Below are positions 1 through 8,339 of a stretch of DNA of 44,053 bases, in pieces. The position numbers were made by a program, and so were the translations under genes. The notes under the pieces were generated by a model. It saw only the letters and a list, made by a program, of their open reading frames with translations. It did not search any database and had not been told where the DNA came from. Numbering within the stretch: position 1 is the stretch's first letter; every line of letters begins with the position of its first letter. Source of the stretch: Actinomadura logoneensis (GTDB lineage Bacteria > Actinomycetota > Actinomycetes > Streptosporangiales > Streptosporangiaceae); contig NZ_QURH01000299.1 in the NCBI RefSeq assembly GCF_003428695.1, positions 1 through 44,053 on the forward strand, written 5' to 3'.

Positions 1-822
1 CGGCTCGCCCGCCGACGCCGCCGCGCGCAGCGACCCGAACGCGCGCCGCACCCCGGCCGCCCGCTCCGGCGCCGCGACCAGCCGCGCATACCAGGTCGGG
101 ACGGTGAACAGCAGGGTCGGCCGGTGCCGCCGCGCCTGCTCCGCCGCGCCCTCCACGCTCGGCTGCGCCGCCCACAGCACCGCCGCCGCCCCGCAGAACA
201 TCGGGAACAGCACGGTCGCGCCGAGCCCGTACGGGTAGCACGCCTTGGCCAGCGAGAACACCACGTCCGACCGCCTCATCGCGAGCGCCCGGTCCCCCAT
301 CGCCGCGAAGTACGCCGCCGCGTCGGCGTGCCGGTGCACCGCGCCCTTGGGCTTTCCGGTCGTCCCGGACGTGTACTGGACGTAGGCCGGATCGTCCGCG
401 TCCACCGGCACCGCCTCCGGGACGGACGCGGGCTCGTCGGCCAGGTCGTCCCCCGTCAGGACCTGCACCGACCGGAACCGCCCGGCCAGCTCGGGCGCGC
501 AGACCACCGCGCGCGGCTCGGCGTCCGCCTGCACGTAGGCGTGCTCCCGCTCGCCCTGCTCGGGCCCCGCGAACACCGCCACCGCCCCGATCCGCAGCGT
601 CCCGAACAGGGCCGCGACCAGCGGGACCGAGTCGGGCAGCGCGAGCAGCACCCGGTCCCCGCGCCGGACCCCGGCCGCCCGCAGCACCCCCGCCGCCCGC
701 GCCGCCGCGTCGTGCACCTCGCCGTGGCTGATCGTCCTGTCGCCGGCGTAGAACAGGGGCCGGTCGCGCCATCCGCGGGTGTCGGCGCGACGGGCCAGCA
801 CGGACGCGAGGTTGCCTTCCAT
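1..822 (-). CDS. AMP-dependent acyl-CoA synthetase/ligase, N-terminal part (cut by window edge)
   Basis: Adenylate-forming enzyme that would activate a carboxylic acid with ATP and load it onto CoA. 274 codons are visible; the C-terminal catalytic lid lies beyond position 1. The frame is open throughout, starts at ATG 822-820 (MEGNLASVLARRADTRG) and is preceded by a GGAAGGAGA ribosome site. The ATP-binding A3 signature YTSGTTGKPKGAVH is present near residue 150, followed by the region ending AKACYPYGLGATVLFPMFCGA. The pattern resembles benzoate-CoA ligase and related aryl/acyl-CoA ligases more than NRPS adenylation domains, but the substrate cannot be read from this part. No partner gene is visible upstream; the next gene on the same strand starts over 500 bp away. 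Confidence 0.85.
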   Translation of the reverse strand, partial: MEGNLASVLARRADTRGWRDRPLFYAGDRTISHGEVHDAAARAAGVLRAAGVRRGDRVLLALPDSVPLVAALFGTLRIGAVAVFAGPEQGEREHAYVQADAEPRAVVCAPELAGRFRSVQVLTGDDLADEPASVPEAVPVDADDPAYVQYTSGTTGKPKGAVHRHADAAAYFAAMGDRALAMRRSDVVFSLAKACYPYGLGATVLFPMFCGAAAVLWAAQPSVEGAAEQARRHRPTLLFTVPTWYARLVAAPERAAGVRRAFGSLRAAASAGEP

Positions 823-1182
823 GTCGTGTCTCCTTCCGCCTGGGAACGACAAGCGGAGGCTACGCCGGGTAGGCATACCGACACGGCCGGTTCATGGCGT
901 TTCGGTCTGAGTCGGTCCGGAATTAGGTCATACCTACAGACGCCCCACCCTGCCCACCCTTGCCCCGGAACGCCGCAGTATGACGCCGCCTCACGGGCCC
1001 CGTCCGTCCGGGTTTCGGCCGTCAACCCGTCCGAGACCACCCGGTATTCGGCCCACCCCCACCGCCGTCCGGCGCACGGTTTCGGCCCCTTCCGAAGCCA
1101 CCGGACACCGACCCCGGCCACCCGCGCGGGCGGACGTGGCGGCCGGACGACGGCACGCGAACGCCGCCTACCGGAGCGGGCG

Positions 1183-1332
1183 GCGCAGGCGGCACGCGCA
1201 GACCCCGCAGGTCCGCGCAGGCGGCACACGCAGGCCGGGCGCAGGTGGCACGCGCAAGCCGCGCAGGCGGCACACGCAGGCCCCGCAGATGGCGCGCGGA
1301 CGGCACGCGCAAAACGGTCGCGCGCAGGCGGA
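1183..1332. repeat. Degenerate GC-rich direct repeats in a 560-bp intergenic region
   Basis: The interval 823-1381 between the ligase and the DUF1444 gene has no convincing gene. Its second half contains at least four imperfect copies of GCGCAGGCGGCACRCGCAGR (near 1183, 1213, 1237 and 1260) plus a partial one at 1322. The phrase CCTACCGGAGCGG also recurs at about 1168 and 1361. Unit spacing is irregular, so this is not a CRISPR array. Confidence 0.55.
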
Positions 1333-1381
1333 CGTCCCTACCGGGACCGGGTGGACGGCCCTACCGGAGCGGCCGACGGGG

Positions 1382-2053
1382 TCAGGCGGGGAGGGGTTCC
1401 CAGCCGGTGGGGCGGCGGACCAGCAGGTCGCGGGTGAGGAGCGAACCGGCCGGGACGTCCCAGCTCGCGGGGACGTCCGGCTCGGCGGAGCGCTCGGCCG
1501 CCCAGACCTGGTCGACCGCCCAGCGCAGCTTCGCCAGCCCGTCCGGATGCCCGGTCCCGGTGGCGACGAAGACGTCGCGCGCGGGGGCGGCGACGACCAG
1601 GTCGCCCTCCACGTCCTGGGCGAGCTTGTCGCAGAAGCCCTCGTCCAGCAGCAGGCTCGCCTCCAGCCCGCCGCGTCCGGACGGGTCCTTGGCGTCGGCG
1701 GAGCCGAGCGTCACGGTGACGGCGCGCGCGTCCGGGTACCAGCCGAAGCCCAGCTCCGGACGCAGGTCGCGCAGGTTGATCGACGCCTGGCGGGCCAGGT
1801 CGCGCGGGTCGATGCCGAGTTCGGCGCAGTGCCGCCGCGCGACGTGCTCGTAGCGGCGGCCGGCCCCCGCGCCGGGCAGCGTCACCGTCCCGGGCTCGGC
1901 GGGCAGCTCCAGCGCGTACGTCACGTACACCTCGGCCGCGAACGGCTCGCGGATCGGCTCCTCGCCCGGCGGCAGCGGGAACTCCAGCTGCACGTCGCAG
2001 GGGACCTTCGCCCTCATGAGCGGCACGACGAGTCTGCTCCGCGGCTCGGTCAC
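1382..2053 (-). CDS. DUF1444-like conserved protein
   Basis: Soluble protein of 223 residues resembling the DUF1444 family, whose biochemical role is unknown to me. A longer reading frame exists from ATG 2071, but a near-perfect AAGGAGG ribosome site lies at 2061-2067, seven bases before GTG 2053, so GTG is the better start (VTEPRSRLVVPLMRAKVP). Features seen are a run of mixed beta segments, the phrase YVTYALELPAEPGTVTL and a tryptophan-rich end (LRWAVDQVWAAE). No signal peptide or membrane segment is visible. It lies 46 bases downstream of cobQ on the same strand and may be the last gene of that transcript; nothing in it suggests a part in cobalamin synthesis. Confidence 0.7.
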   Translation of the reverse strand: MTEPRSRLVVPLMRAKVPCDVQLEFPLPPGEEPIREPFAAEVYVTYALELPAEPGTVTLPGAGAGRRYEHVARRHCAELGIDPRDLARQASINLRDLRPELGFGWYPDARAVTVTLGSADAKDPSGRGGLEASLLLDEGFCDKLAQDVEGDLVVAAPARDVFVATGTGHPDGLAKLRWAVDQVWAAERSAEPDVPASWDVPAGSLLTRDLLVRRPTGWEPLPA

Positions 2054-2099
2054 CGGCGAACCTCCTTGCACGGCGGGGTCGGCTGGACACGCAAGTCGA

Positions 2100-3641
2100 T
2101 CACCTTACCGGGACGTCCGGGTCCCGGGGGCGGGACACGAGGTCCGGCGGGCCGGCGGGCGGGACGACGGGGAGTCCCGCGGGCGCGCCGTGCTCCAGCA
2201 GCGCCATGATCGCGGCGGTGTCCAGGTGCTCGTCCACGAGGTCGGCGACGGTGTCGAGGGCCTGCTCGCGGAGCGCGGCGAACACGACGTCGGACGCGGG
2301 CGTGAAGTCGCGTCCGGCGCGGGCGGCGACGTCGGCGAGGAACGCCCGCCGGAACCCGTCGTTCTCCAACGCGCCGTGCCACGTCGTGCCGTAGGTGGCG
2401 CCCGCGCGGCAGCCGTCGAGGAACGGCTCCCCGCCGTCCACCGCGACGATCCCGTGGTGGATCTCGTACGCCCGGACGGGCTGTCCGTATGCGGTGCCGG
2501 ACGGCCGTCCGAGCGTCTTCTCCGGCCCGAAACGCACGGTCGTCGGCAGGAGCCCGAGCCCCGGGACGGTGCCCGCGCCGGACTCGTACGCGTCCTCGAT
2601 CGTCCGGGCGAGCATCTGGTGCCCGCCGCAGATCCCGAGGACGGGCCGGCCCTCGCGCGCCCGCGCGGTGATCGCGTCGGCGAGGCCGCGCTCGCGCAGC
2701 CACGCCAGGTCGGCGACGGTCGCCCGCGAGCCGGGCAGGACCACCAGGTCGGCGTCCGCCAGCTCCCCCGGCGTCGTCACATACCGGACGACCACACCGG
2801 GTTCGCAGGTCAGCGCGTCCACGTCGGTGAAGTTGGAGATGCGCGGCACCCGGACGACCGCCACCCGCAGCGTCTCCCGCCCGACCGGCGGCGCGGCCTG
2901 CGCGCGCGGACCGTCCAGGGCGAGGGAGTCCTCGGCGTCCAGGTTCAGCCCCGGCCGCCACGGCAGCACGCCCAGCGTCGGACGGCCCGTCAGCGCCGCC
3001 AGCTGCGCGAGGCCGGGCGCGAGCAGCTCCGCCGCGCCCCGGAACTTGTTGATCACGAACCCGGCGACCAGGGCCTGGTCGGCGGGCTCCAGCAGCGCGA
3101 GCGTGCCGAACAGGGACGCGAACACCCCGCCCCGGTCGATGTCCCCCACGATGATCACCGGCAGGTCCGCGGCCCGCGCGAGGCCCATGTTCGCCAGGTC
3201 GCCGCGCCGCAGGTTGATCTCCGCCGGGCTCCCCGCACCCTCGCAGACCACGACGTCGTGCGCGGCGCGCAGCTCGGCCAGGCTGTCGAGGACGACCTCG
3301 CGCAGCCGCTCCTTGTGCGCGCCGTACTCCAGCGCGTCCACCTCGGCGACCGGACGCCCGAGCAGCACGATCTGGCTGCGCCGGTCGCTGCCCGGCTTCA
3401 GCAGCACGGGGTTCATCAGCGCGGACGGCTCGACCCCGGCCGCGAGCGCCTGGGTGTACTGCGCCCGCCCGATCTCCGCGCCGTCCGCGGTGACCATCGA
3501 GTTCAGCGACATGTTCTGCGCCTTGAACGGCGCGACGCGCACGCCCTGCCGCGCCAGCCACCGGCACAGCCCCGCCGTCAGGACGCTCTTCCCCGCGTCC
3601 GACGTCGTCCCGGCCACCAGCAGTGCCCCGCCGCGCGTCAT
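2100..3641 (-). CDS. cobQ: Cobyric acid synthase (glutamine-hydrolysing)
   Basis: Amidates the b, d, e and g side chains of adenosyl-cobyrinic acid a,c-diamide using glutamine and ATP in cobalamin synthesis. The 513-residue length is normal. An N-terminal dethiobiotin-synthetase-like ATP-binding domain has [10 protein letters not shown] at residues 10-19 and the conserved [12 protein letters not shown] at 39-50. The C-terminal type 1 glutamine amidotransferase domain has the nucleophile Cys338 in GICGGHQM and the catalytic His in YEIHHG near 395. The frame stays open upstream for 159 more codons, but ATG 3641 gives the family start ([17 protein letters not shown]) and overlaps the cobD stop by ATGA, implying translational coupling. 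No cobalamin riboswitch is visible upstream. Confidence 0.96.
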   Translation of the reverse strand: MTRGGALLVAGTTSDAGKSVLTAGLCRWLARQGVRVAPFKAQNMSLNSMVTADGAEIGRAQYTQALAAGVEPSALMNPVLLKPGSDRRSQIVLLGRPVAEVDALEYGAHKERLREVVLDSLAELRAAHDVVVCEGAGSPAEINLRRGDLANMGLARAADLPVIIVGDIDRGGVFASLFGTLALLEPADQALVAGFVINKFRGAAELLAPGLAQLAALTGRPTLGVLPWRPGLNLDAEDSLALDGPRAQAAPPVGRETLRVAVVRVPRISNFTDVDALTCEPGVVVRYVTTPGELADADLVVLPGSRATVADLAWLRERGLADAITARAREGRPVLGICGGHQMLARTIEDAYESGAGTVPGLGLLPTTVRFGPEKTLGRPSGTAYGQPVRAYEIHHGIVAVDGGEPFLDGCRAGATYGTTWHGALENDGFRRAFLADVAARAGRDFTPASDVVFAALREQALDTVADLVDEHLDTAAIMALLEHGAPAGLPVVPPAGPPDLVSRPRDPDVPVR

Positions 3642-4597
3642 CGTCCCGTCCGATCCATGGTCTCCCGTATCCCCGCGATGCCGGCGCACAGGACGGCCGC
3701 CGCGGCGGTCACCCGTCCCGAGATCCTCACCGCGCGCCGGATGTCCGCGACCTCCGGCGACCGTCCGTCCCCCAGCTCGGGCCGCTTCTCCACCTGCCCG
3801 CCGTAGTTGTTCGCCCCGCCGAGCCGGACGTCCAACGCACCCGCGAAGGCCGCCTCGCAGCGCCCCGCGTTGGGGCTCGGGTGGGACGCGCCGTCCCGCC
3901 GCAGCACCCGCCACGCCTCGGCCCGCCGTCCGCGCGGCGCGCACGCCACCGCCAGCAGCCCGGTCAGCCGCGCAGGAACCCAGTTCACGGCGTCGTCGAA
4001 CCGCGCCGACGCCCACCCGAACCGCTCGTACCGCGCGTTGCGGTACCCGACCATCGCGTCCAGCGTGTTCGCGGCCCGGTAGGCCAGCAGCCCCGGCACC
4101 CCGGCGACCGCGCCCCACACCAGCGGCGCGATGGACGCGTCGGAGGTGTTCTCGGCGACCGACTCGACCGTCGCCCGCGCCAGCTCGTCCGCTCCTAGCC
4201 CGGCGGGATCACGCGCGCACAGGTGCCCGAGCCGTCCCCGCGCCGCCTCGAGATCACCGTCCTCCAGGTAGCCGCTCATGACGCGTCCCTCACGCCCCAG
4301 CGACGTCCCGCCGAGGACGGCCCACGTCGCGAGCGCCGTCACCCCCGCACGCACGAGCGGCCTCTCCCGGACGCCCCGCTCGACAACACAGCCCCCAGCG
4401 ACCGTCCCGCCCACCAGCACCGCGGTGTACACGACCCCGCGCGCACGAGAGTCGGCGTACACCTTCTTCTCCAGCGCGGAAGCGACCCGTCCGAACGCCG
4501 CCACCGGATGCCCACGCCTCGGATCACCCAGCACGGCGTCCAGCGCCACCCCGGCGAGCAGCCCCACGGCCCTAGACGAGACGCGCATCGAGCTCAT
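3638..4597 (-). CDS. cobD: Adenosylcobinamide-phosphate synthase
   Basis: CobD/CbiB family membrane protein that joins an aminopropanol(-phosphate) arm to adenosylcobyric acid, the step after CobQ. It has 319 residues, the usual length. Family motifs are [14 protein letters not shown] near residue 25, [18 protein letters not shown] near 145, [18 protein letters not shown] near 240 and [11 protein letters not shown] just after. Hydrophobic stretches ([46 protein letters not shown]) fit an integral membrane protein. The chosen ATG overlaps the end of the phosphotransferase gene by 26 bases; Met4 (4588) would shorten the overlap and is possible. The stop overlaps the cobQ start by ATGA. Confidence 0.94.
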   Translation of the reverse strand: MSSMRVSSRAVGLLAGVALDAVLGDPRRGHPVAAFGRVASALEKKVYADSRARGVVYTAVLVGGTVAGGCVVERGVRERPLVRAGVTALATWAVLGGTSLGREGRVMSGYLEDGDLEAARGRLGHLCARDPAGLGADELARATVESVAENTSDASIAPLVWGAVAGVPGLLAYRAANTLDAMVGYRNARYERFGWASARFDDAVNWVPARLTGLLAVACAPRGRRAEAWRVLRRDGASHPSPNAGRCEAAFAGALDVRLGGANNYGGQVEKRPELGDGRSPEVADIRRAVRISGRVTAAAAVLCAGIAGIRETMDRTGR

Positions 4598-5393
4598 CCC
4601 AGTGGACGTCCAGCCAGTCCTGAGCCCGGCGGATCCGCGCCCCCGCGCCGCCCCGCCACAACCGCGCCCAGGCGCCGCCGCTCTCGGCCCGCGCCCTCAT
4701 CGCCCGGTAGGACCGCTCGAACCGCAGCCGCGCCGCCGGCAGCAACTCCCGCCGCTCCCCCGCCGAAAGCCCGTACGCGTCGGCGAAGACCCGCATCCGC
4801 CGTCCCGCGTCCACGTCGTACAAAAGATCGTCCCGGTCGGCGGGATCGGAGATCGGCGCCCAGTGCCGCAGCGCCGTCACCACGTCGTACATCCGCGTCG
4901 TCGGCCGGGCGAGATCGAAGTCGATCAACGCGACCGGCACACCGTCCCGGAAGACCACGTTCTCCGGCGTCACGTCGCAGTGCCCGATCAGCTCCGGCGG
5001 CCCGTCCAGGTTCGACGCCGCCACGTCCCACGGATCGTCCGGCCGCGTCCCGTACGACACCACGGCCTCGTGGTACCGCCGCAGCAGCCGTCCGACCCCG
5101 GCCAGCGCCTCGTCGCTCACCGCCCACCCGGGCATCGGCCGGTGCGGACACTCGCCGTCCACCCAGCTCAGGATCTCCCGCCCGCGCTCGTCCACCCCGA
5201 GCATCCGCGGCGCCCCGTCGAACCCGACCGCCTCCAGATGCCGCAGCAGCCCGTGCACCGCGGGACTGTGCGCCCCCATCACCCGCCGCACGGTCTCCCC
5301 GGCGCGCACCACGCCCTCGGTGACATCCCCGCCCTCGAGCGGCACCTCGATCTCCAGCACCACAAGCCAGAACGATATGACCTGTTCGCCCAT
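4572..5393 (-). CDS. APH/choline-kinase-fold phosphotransferase
   Basis: Small-molecule or metabolite kinase of the aminoglycoside phosphotransferase fold; the substrate is unknown. The catalytic loop is IGHCDVTPENVV (HCD in place of the usual HGD) and the metal-binding motif is LIDFDLARP. The frame is open back to 5585, but that extension reads through tRNA-Arg, so the start is placed at ATG 5393 (MGEQVISFWLVVLEIEV), giving 273 residues. It lacks the long N-lobe of true antibiotic kinases and most resembles the short phosphotransferase family common in actinomycetes. It lies upstream of and overlaps cobD, so it is probably co-transcribed with the cobalamin genes, but I see no direct evidence for a role in that pathway. 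Confidence 0.85.
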   Translation of the reverse strand: MGEQVISFWLVVLEIEVPLEGGDVTEGVVRAGETVRRVMGAHSPAVHGLLRHLEAVGFDGAPRMLGVDERGREILSWVDGECPHRPMPGWAVSDEALAGVGRLLRRYHEAVVSYGTRPDDPWDVAASNLDGPPELIGHCDVTPENVVFRDGVPVALIDFDLARPTTRMYDVVTALRHWAPISDPADRDDLLYDVDAGRRMRVFADAYGLSAGERRELLPAARLRFERSYRAMRARAESGGAWARLWRGGAGARIRRAQDWLDVHWDELDARLV

Positions 5394-5492
5394 CCCCAGG
5401 CCGTCCACGCCCCGAACCCCCCCAAGGTGACCACACCCCCCGGCCCGACAGTGCGAACACCCCCCGCCTCGCTCTAGACTCCTCTTCCACAA

Positions 5493-5569
5493 GCGCCCAT
5501 AGCTCAGCCGGATAGAGCAGCAGACTTCTAATCTGCCGGTCGGGGGTTCGAATCCCTCTGGGCGCGCCA
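5493..5569 (+). tRNA. tRNA-Arg (anticodon TCT)
   Basis: Complete cloverleaf: acceptor GCGCCCA at 5493-5499 pairs with TGGGCGC at 5559-5565, discriminator G, and CCA encoded at 5567-5569. The anticodon stem GCAGA/TCTGC encloses loop CTTCTAA, anticodon TCT, reading AGA/AGG. The T-arm is GGGGGTTCGAATCCCTC. It marks the left border of the disturbed region. Confidence 0.97.
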
Positions 5570-5858
5570 CCCACTGACCAGCCAAATCCCCACCCCAGTC
5601 AAGATCAACTCCCGCCTACTTCGCCCCGGTTCGCCGCCATGGTTGCTCCGTGGTCGCTCGGCGGCCATCCAAGGCCCCGACCGCACCCGCTGTGACCCAC
5701 GCCACCCCACGCGACCCGCCACACCACACCACGCCCGTAGGGCCATCTGACGGGCCCGGCGGGAACCCGAACCCGCCCCCACACGTTCAGTCGTGTAAGC
5801 GCACGTCAGCCCCGCCGGGACGGCACATCCGGGCGGGCCGACGGGGTCGTCGCAGGCG

Positions 5859-6845
5859 TTGGTGTTGCGGGCCCGGATCGTGTTGCTGTGCGCTGAGGGC
5901 GAGACGATCGCGCGGGTCGCCGAGCGGGTCGGGGTCTCGCGGAACACGGTGTCGAAGTGGCGGTCGCGGTTTCTGGCCGACCGGCTGGACGGCCTGGCCG
6001 ACCAGACGCGTCCGGGGCGGCCTCGCACGATCACCGATGCGCAGGTAGAGCGGGTGGTGACCGCGACACTGCAGGACACTCCGGGGTCCGACACGCACTG
6101 GTCGACTCGGTCGATGGCGGCCTCGACGGGGATGTCACAGTCGACGATCTCGCGGATCTGGCGGGCGTTCGGCCTCAAACCCCGCATCGTCCAGACCTGC
6201 AAGCTGTCGAGCGATCCGCAGTTCGTCGACAAGGTCCGCGACGTGGTCGGGCTGTACATGAACCCGCCCGACAACCCGCTGGTGCTGGCGGCGGACGAGA
6301 AGTCGCAGATGCAGGCGATCGACCGGACCGCCCCGATCCTGCCGATCATGCCGACCACCCCGGCCCGGATGACCCACGGCTACATCCGGCACGGCACCAC
6401 CAGCCTGTTCGCCGCGCTGGACCTGTCGTCGGGATCGGTAATCGCCCAGCACTACCGCCGGCACCGCCACCAGGAGTTCCTGCGGTTCCTCAAACTCATC
6501 GACGACGCCGTCCCCAAGGACCTGGACCTGCACCTGGTGCTGGACGACTACGCCACCCACAAGACCGAGCCGGTCAAGAAATGGCTGATCCCGCTCCCGC
6601 GGTTCCGCCTGCACTTCACCCCGACCAGCTCGTCCTGGCTCAACCTGGTGGAGCGCTGGTTCGCCGAACTCACCAACCGCAAACTCCGCCACTCGGCCCA
6701 TCGCAGTGTCGTCGAACTCGAACGCGACGGCTGGATCAACTAGTGGAACAAAGACCCCAAACCGTTCGTCTGGACCAAACCCGCCGACGACATCCTCGAA
6801 ACCCTCGCCGCATACTGCCAACGAATTAACGACTCAAGACACTAG
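5859..6845 (+). pseudogene. IS630-family transposase, interrupted by an amber stop
   Basis: DDE transposase of the IS630 family. The first visible start is TTG 5859 (LVLRARIVLLCAEGETIARV), so the usual 40 or so N-terminal residues are missing or altered. A helix-turn-helix (VAERVGVSRNTVSKWRSRF), ADEKSQ (first Asp), VLDDYATHK (second Asp) and WLNLVERWFAEL (Glu) are all intact. At 6741-6743 an in-frame TAG follows ERDGWIN, yet the same frame continues as WNKDPKPFVWTKPADD and ends INDSRH at 6845, the normal IS630 C-terminus. A two-residue deletion just before the stop is also likely. I could not find matching terminal inverted repeats. The 5570-5820 stretch upstream has no gene I can support. 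Confidence 0.85.
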
Positions 6846-6949
6846 CGAAAATTCTGTCCCCGCCCGGACCTGTCCATGTAACCGCGACGGTCGGTGGCGC
6901 TGCTTCTACCACCGGAGCATAAGTTTCCAGAATTCTTCTACACCTTGCA

Positions 6950-7681
6950 CTATGATTCCGCCTCTTCAATCAACTGCTGCATCTGCCCCAGATTAAGAGC
7001 TCGAGCCTCCCAAACCATCTCGGCAACATGGTTGAGTATTGGATCCTGCACCACGTCAGCGAGAGCAATTCCGGTCAACGCTGACATCTGCCTTACGGGC
7101 AACCCAAGCGCAACACTGCTCCCGACGAGAAATTCGGAAGTCAATTCCCTATCCCCCCTCTCGATCCGAGAAATGGTTGATGGTGAAATATACAGAGCCC
7201 CTCCAGTCGTCCGGTGCAGCATTTTAGCCATCGCACTTAGGTCCATATTTCGGACCTCAAACAACTGCACAATAAGGGAAGGTATAGTTGTCTGACCACT
7301 TTCACCATAAGAGCTAATTTGAGATAGACCTTCCACTACTTCCAGCGGAAAAGAGCGTACTCGCCTGCGCAGCTGGAGTATTCGATCAAGCGATAGGCCC
7401 ATAGAAATGCCCACCAGGACGGAAATCCATGGCCTAACCCTCTCATCCATCGGAAGTAGCAGGTCTTCAGGAATTTTAATACCGGCAATCAGCAATAGGT
7501 CGACCTCATGAAAATTTAGAACAGGGGCAATTTGACGCACGATCGCCGAACTTGGCGTTTCACCTTCCAACACTGCCCGGAGCTCTACTTCCAACACTCC
7601 AGACAAGCACGATAGCGACCGCGCGTCCAGTTCACTGCACGCCATCAGACGTGGCAACACTTTCGAGAAATTCAGATACAT
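6950..7681 (-). CDS. XRE-type regulator with two helix-turn-helix-like halves
   Basis: Probable DNA-binding regulator of 243 residues. The C-terminal half (about 130-210) carries a clear Cro/CI helix-turn-helix ending ISPSTISRIERGDRELTSEF. The N-terminal half (about 12-65, ELDARSLSCLSGVLEVELRA and following) looks like a second, more diverged one. Start ATG 7681 has an AGGGAA sequence upstream. Base composition is much closer to 50% GC than the flanks, and codon use differs, so this gene was probably acquired. A truncated gene fragment ends 24 bases upstream on the same strand, so the two probably formed an operon before an IS630 remnant replaced the rest. Its target is unknown. Confidence 0.75.
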   Translation of the reverse strand: MYLNFSKVLPRLMACSELDARSLSCLSGVLEVELRAVLEGETPSSAIVRQIAPVLNFHEVDLLLIAGIKIPEDLLLPMDERVRPWISVLVGISMGLSLDRILQLRRRVRSFPLEVVEGLSQISSYGESGQTTIPSLIVQLFEVRNMDLSAMAKMLHRTTGGALYISPSTISRIERGDRELTSEFLVGSSVALGLPVRQMSALTGIALADVVQDPILNHVAEMVWEARALNLGQMQQLIEEAES

Positions 7682-7705
7682 AACGAACCGTTCCCTGGCC
7701 GTGCA

Positions 7706-7865
7706 TTAGTCCCTCCCCGACTCAAATCGGTTAAAGTAATCCCATTTAGCTCCGCTCATATCCACACCGTGCCGAGAAAATACAGTCCGAGCAACATCCT
7801 CCAGGGGCATGTATCCATCGGCATTATAAGGCCAATAATGCCCAGAGAAATGTCGCGAGGAAGAC
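7706..7865 (-). pseudogene. C-terminal fragment of an unrecognised low-GC gene
   Basis: The last 50 or so codons of a gene, ending FNRFESGRD with TAA at 7708-7706. The frame runs on upstream into an IS630 transposase remnant; the change falls near 7866, where GC content jumps. Readable pieces are YWPYNADGYMPLEDVARTVF and SRHGVDMSGAKWDYF. I do not recognise the family. It probably formed an operon with the XRE regulator whose start is 25 bases downstream. Confidence 0.5.
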
Positions 7866-8128
7866 CGCTCGGCGGTGAGGCAGGCGGTGATGGGATCGGG
7901 GCGGTACTGGATCGTGCGTAGTCCGTGGCGTAGTGCGCGCATGAGGTGGTCGGGGCTGGTGAAGTGGGTGTTGGCTTGGCTGCTGCGGCGTAGCAGGAAC
8001 CAGATTCCCTCGACCGGGTTGAGGTTGGGCGCATAGGGAGGCAGGCAGACGACGGTCAGCCAGTCGCTGGCTTCGATGATGGCTCGCAACTGACCGGTCT
8101 CGCCCGGATCGGGGCGAGACATATGCGC
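7866..8128 (-). pseudogene. IS630-family transposase C-terminal remnant
   Basis: About 85 codons with the end of a DDE domain: WLTVVCLPPYAPNLNPVEGI contains the catalytic Glu, and the stretch through QYRPDPITACLTA matches the family C-terminus. The N-terminal two-thirds are absent; upstream the frame runs into a tRNA-like scar. The sequence differs from the 5859-6845 transposase, so it is a separate, older element of another subgroup. Confidence 0.75.
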
Positions 8129-8193
8129 GCCAGCAGCGCCGACGGCGTCGTTCTCGCACGACGTGCCCGGACGGCTCAGTCTGACGTACCTCA

Positions 8194-8224
8194 GTCGGGG
8201 GTTCGAATCCTCCTGGCCGTGCCA
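8194..8224 (+). other. 3'-end remnant of a tRNA gene (possible attachment-site scar)
   Basis: The sequence has a perfect T-loop (GGTTCGAATCC), a T-stem GGGGG/CCTCC with one G-T pair, a 7-nt acceptor half (TGGCCGT), G73 and an encoded CCA at 8222-8224. It is followed 57 bases later by a strong terminator. No matching 5' acceptor or anticodon arm lies upstream. The acceptor half does not pair with tRNA-Arg at 5493, so it comes from a different tRNA gene. Confidence 0.5.
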
Positions 8225-8280
8225 CCCTCTGAACTGCGACAACACAAACGCAGTCGTGATTGAGTCCTGTCGACTTTGCC

Positions 8281-8322
8281 GGGCCGCCCCCGTCATCACG
8301 ACGGAGGCGGCCCGGCGGTTTT
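8281..8322 (+). terminator. Rho-independent terminator behind the tRNA remnant
   Basis: Stem GGGCCGCC (8281-8288) pairs with GGCGGCCC (8306-8313); inner bases CCGTC/GACGG extend it almost to the loop. A TTTT run at 8319-8322 follows. It fits the original terminator of the truncated tRNA gene. Confidence 0.75.
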
Positions 8323-8339
8323 CCGCGTTCTCCGCCTAG

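Noticed and set aside
456-1229. Long minus-strand open frame over the acyl-CoA ligase
   Set aside because: Arg/Pro/Cys-rich shadow; the A3 signature and a good ribosome site belong to the frame starting at 822.
1183-1332. CRISPR array
   Set aside because: Units are imperfect and irregularly spaced, without unique spacers, and no cas genes are present.
2100-4118. A 672-codon frame covering cobQ and part of cobD
   Set aside because: The first 159 codons are compositionally odd and overlap cobD; the CobQ family start is at 3641 with ATGA coupling.
4598-5492. Cobalamin riboswitch ahead of cobD
   Set aside because: The region is filled by the phosphotransferase gene, and I see no B12-box-like sequence.
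5393-5585. N-terminal extension of the phosphotransferase through tRNA-Arg
   Set aside because: It reads GFEPPTGRLEVCCSIRLSYG, the typical translation of a tRNA gene, not protein.
5760-6870. Terminal inverted repeats of the IS630 element
   Set aside because: The two ends could not be matched; GACTCAAGACACTAG at the right end has no clear partner at the left.
8161-8224. A complete second tRNA at the scar
   Set aside because: GGCTCAGT upstream resembles a D-arm, but no 5' acceptor pairs with TGGCCGT and there is no anticodon stem.
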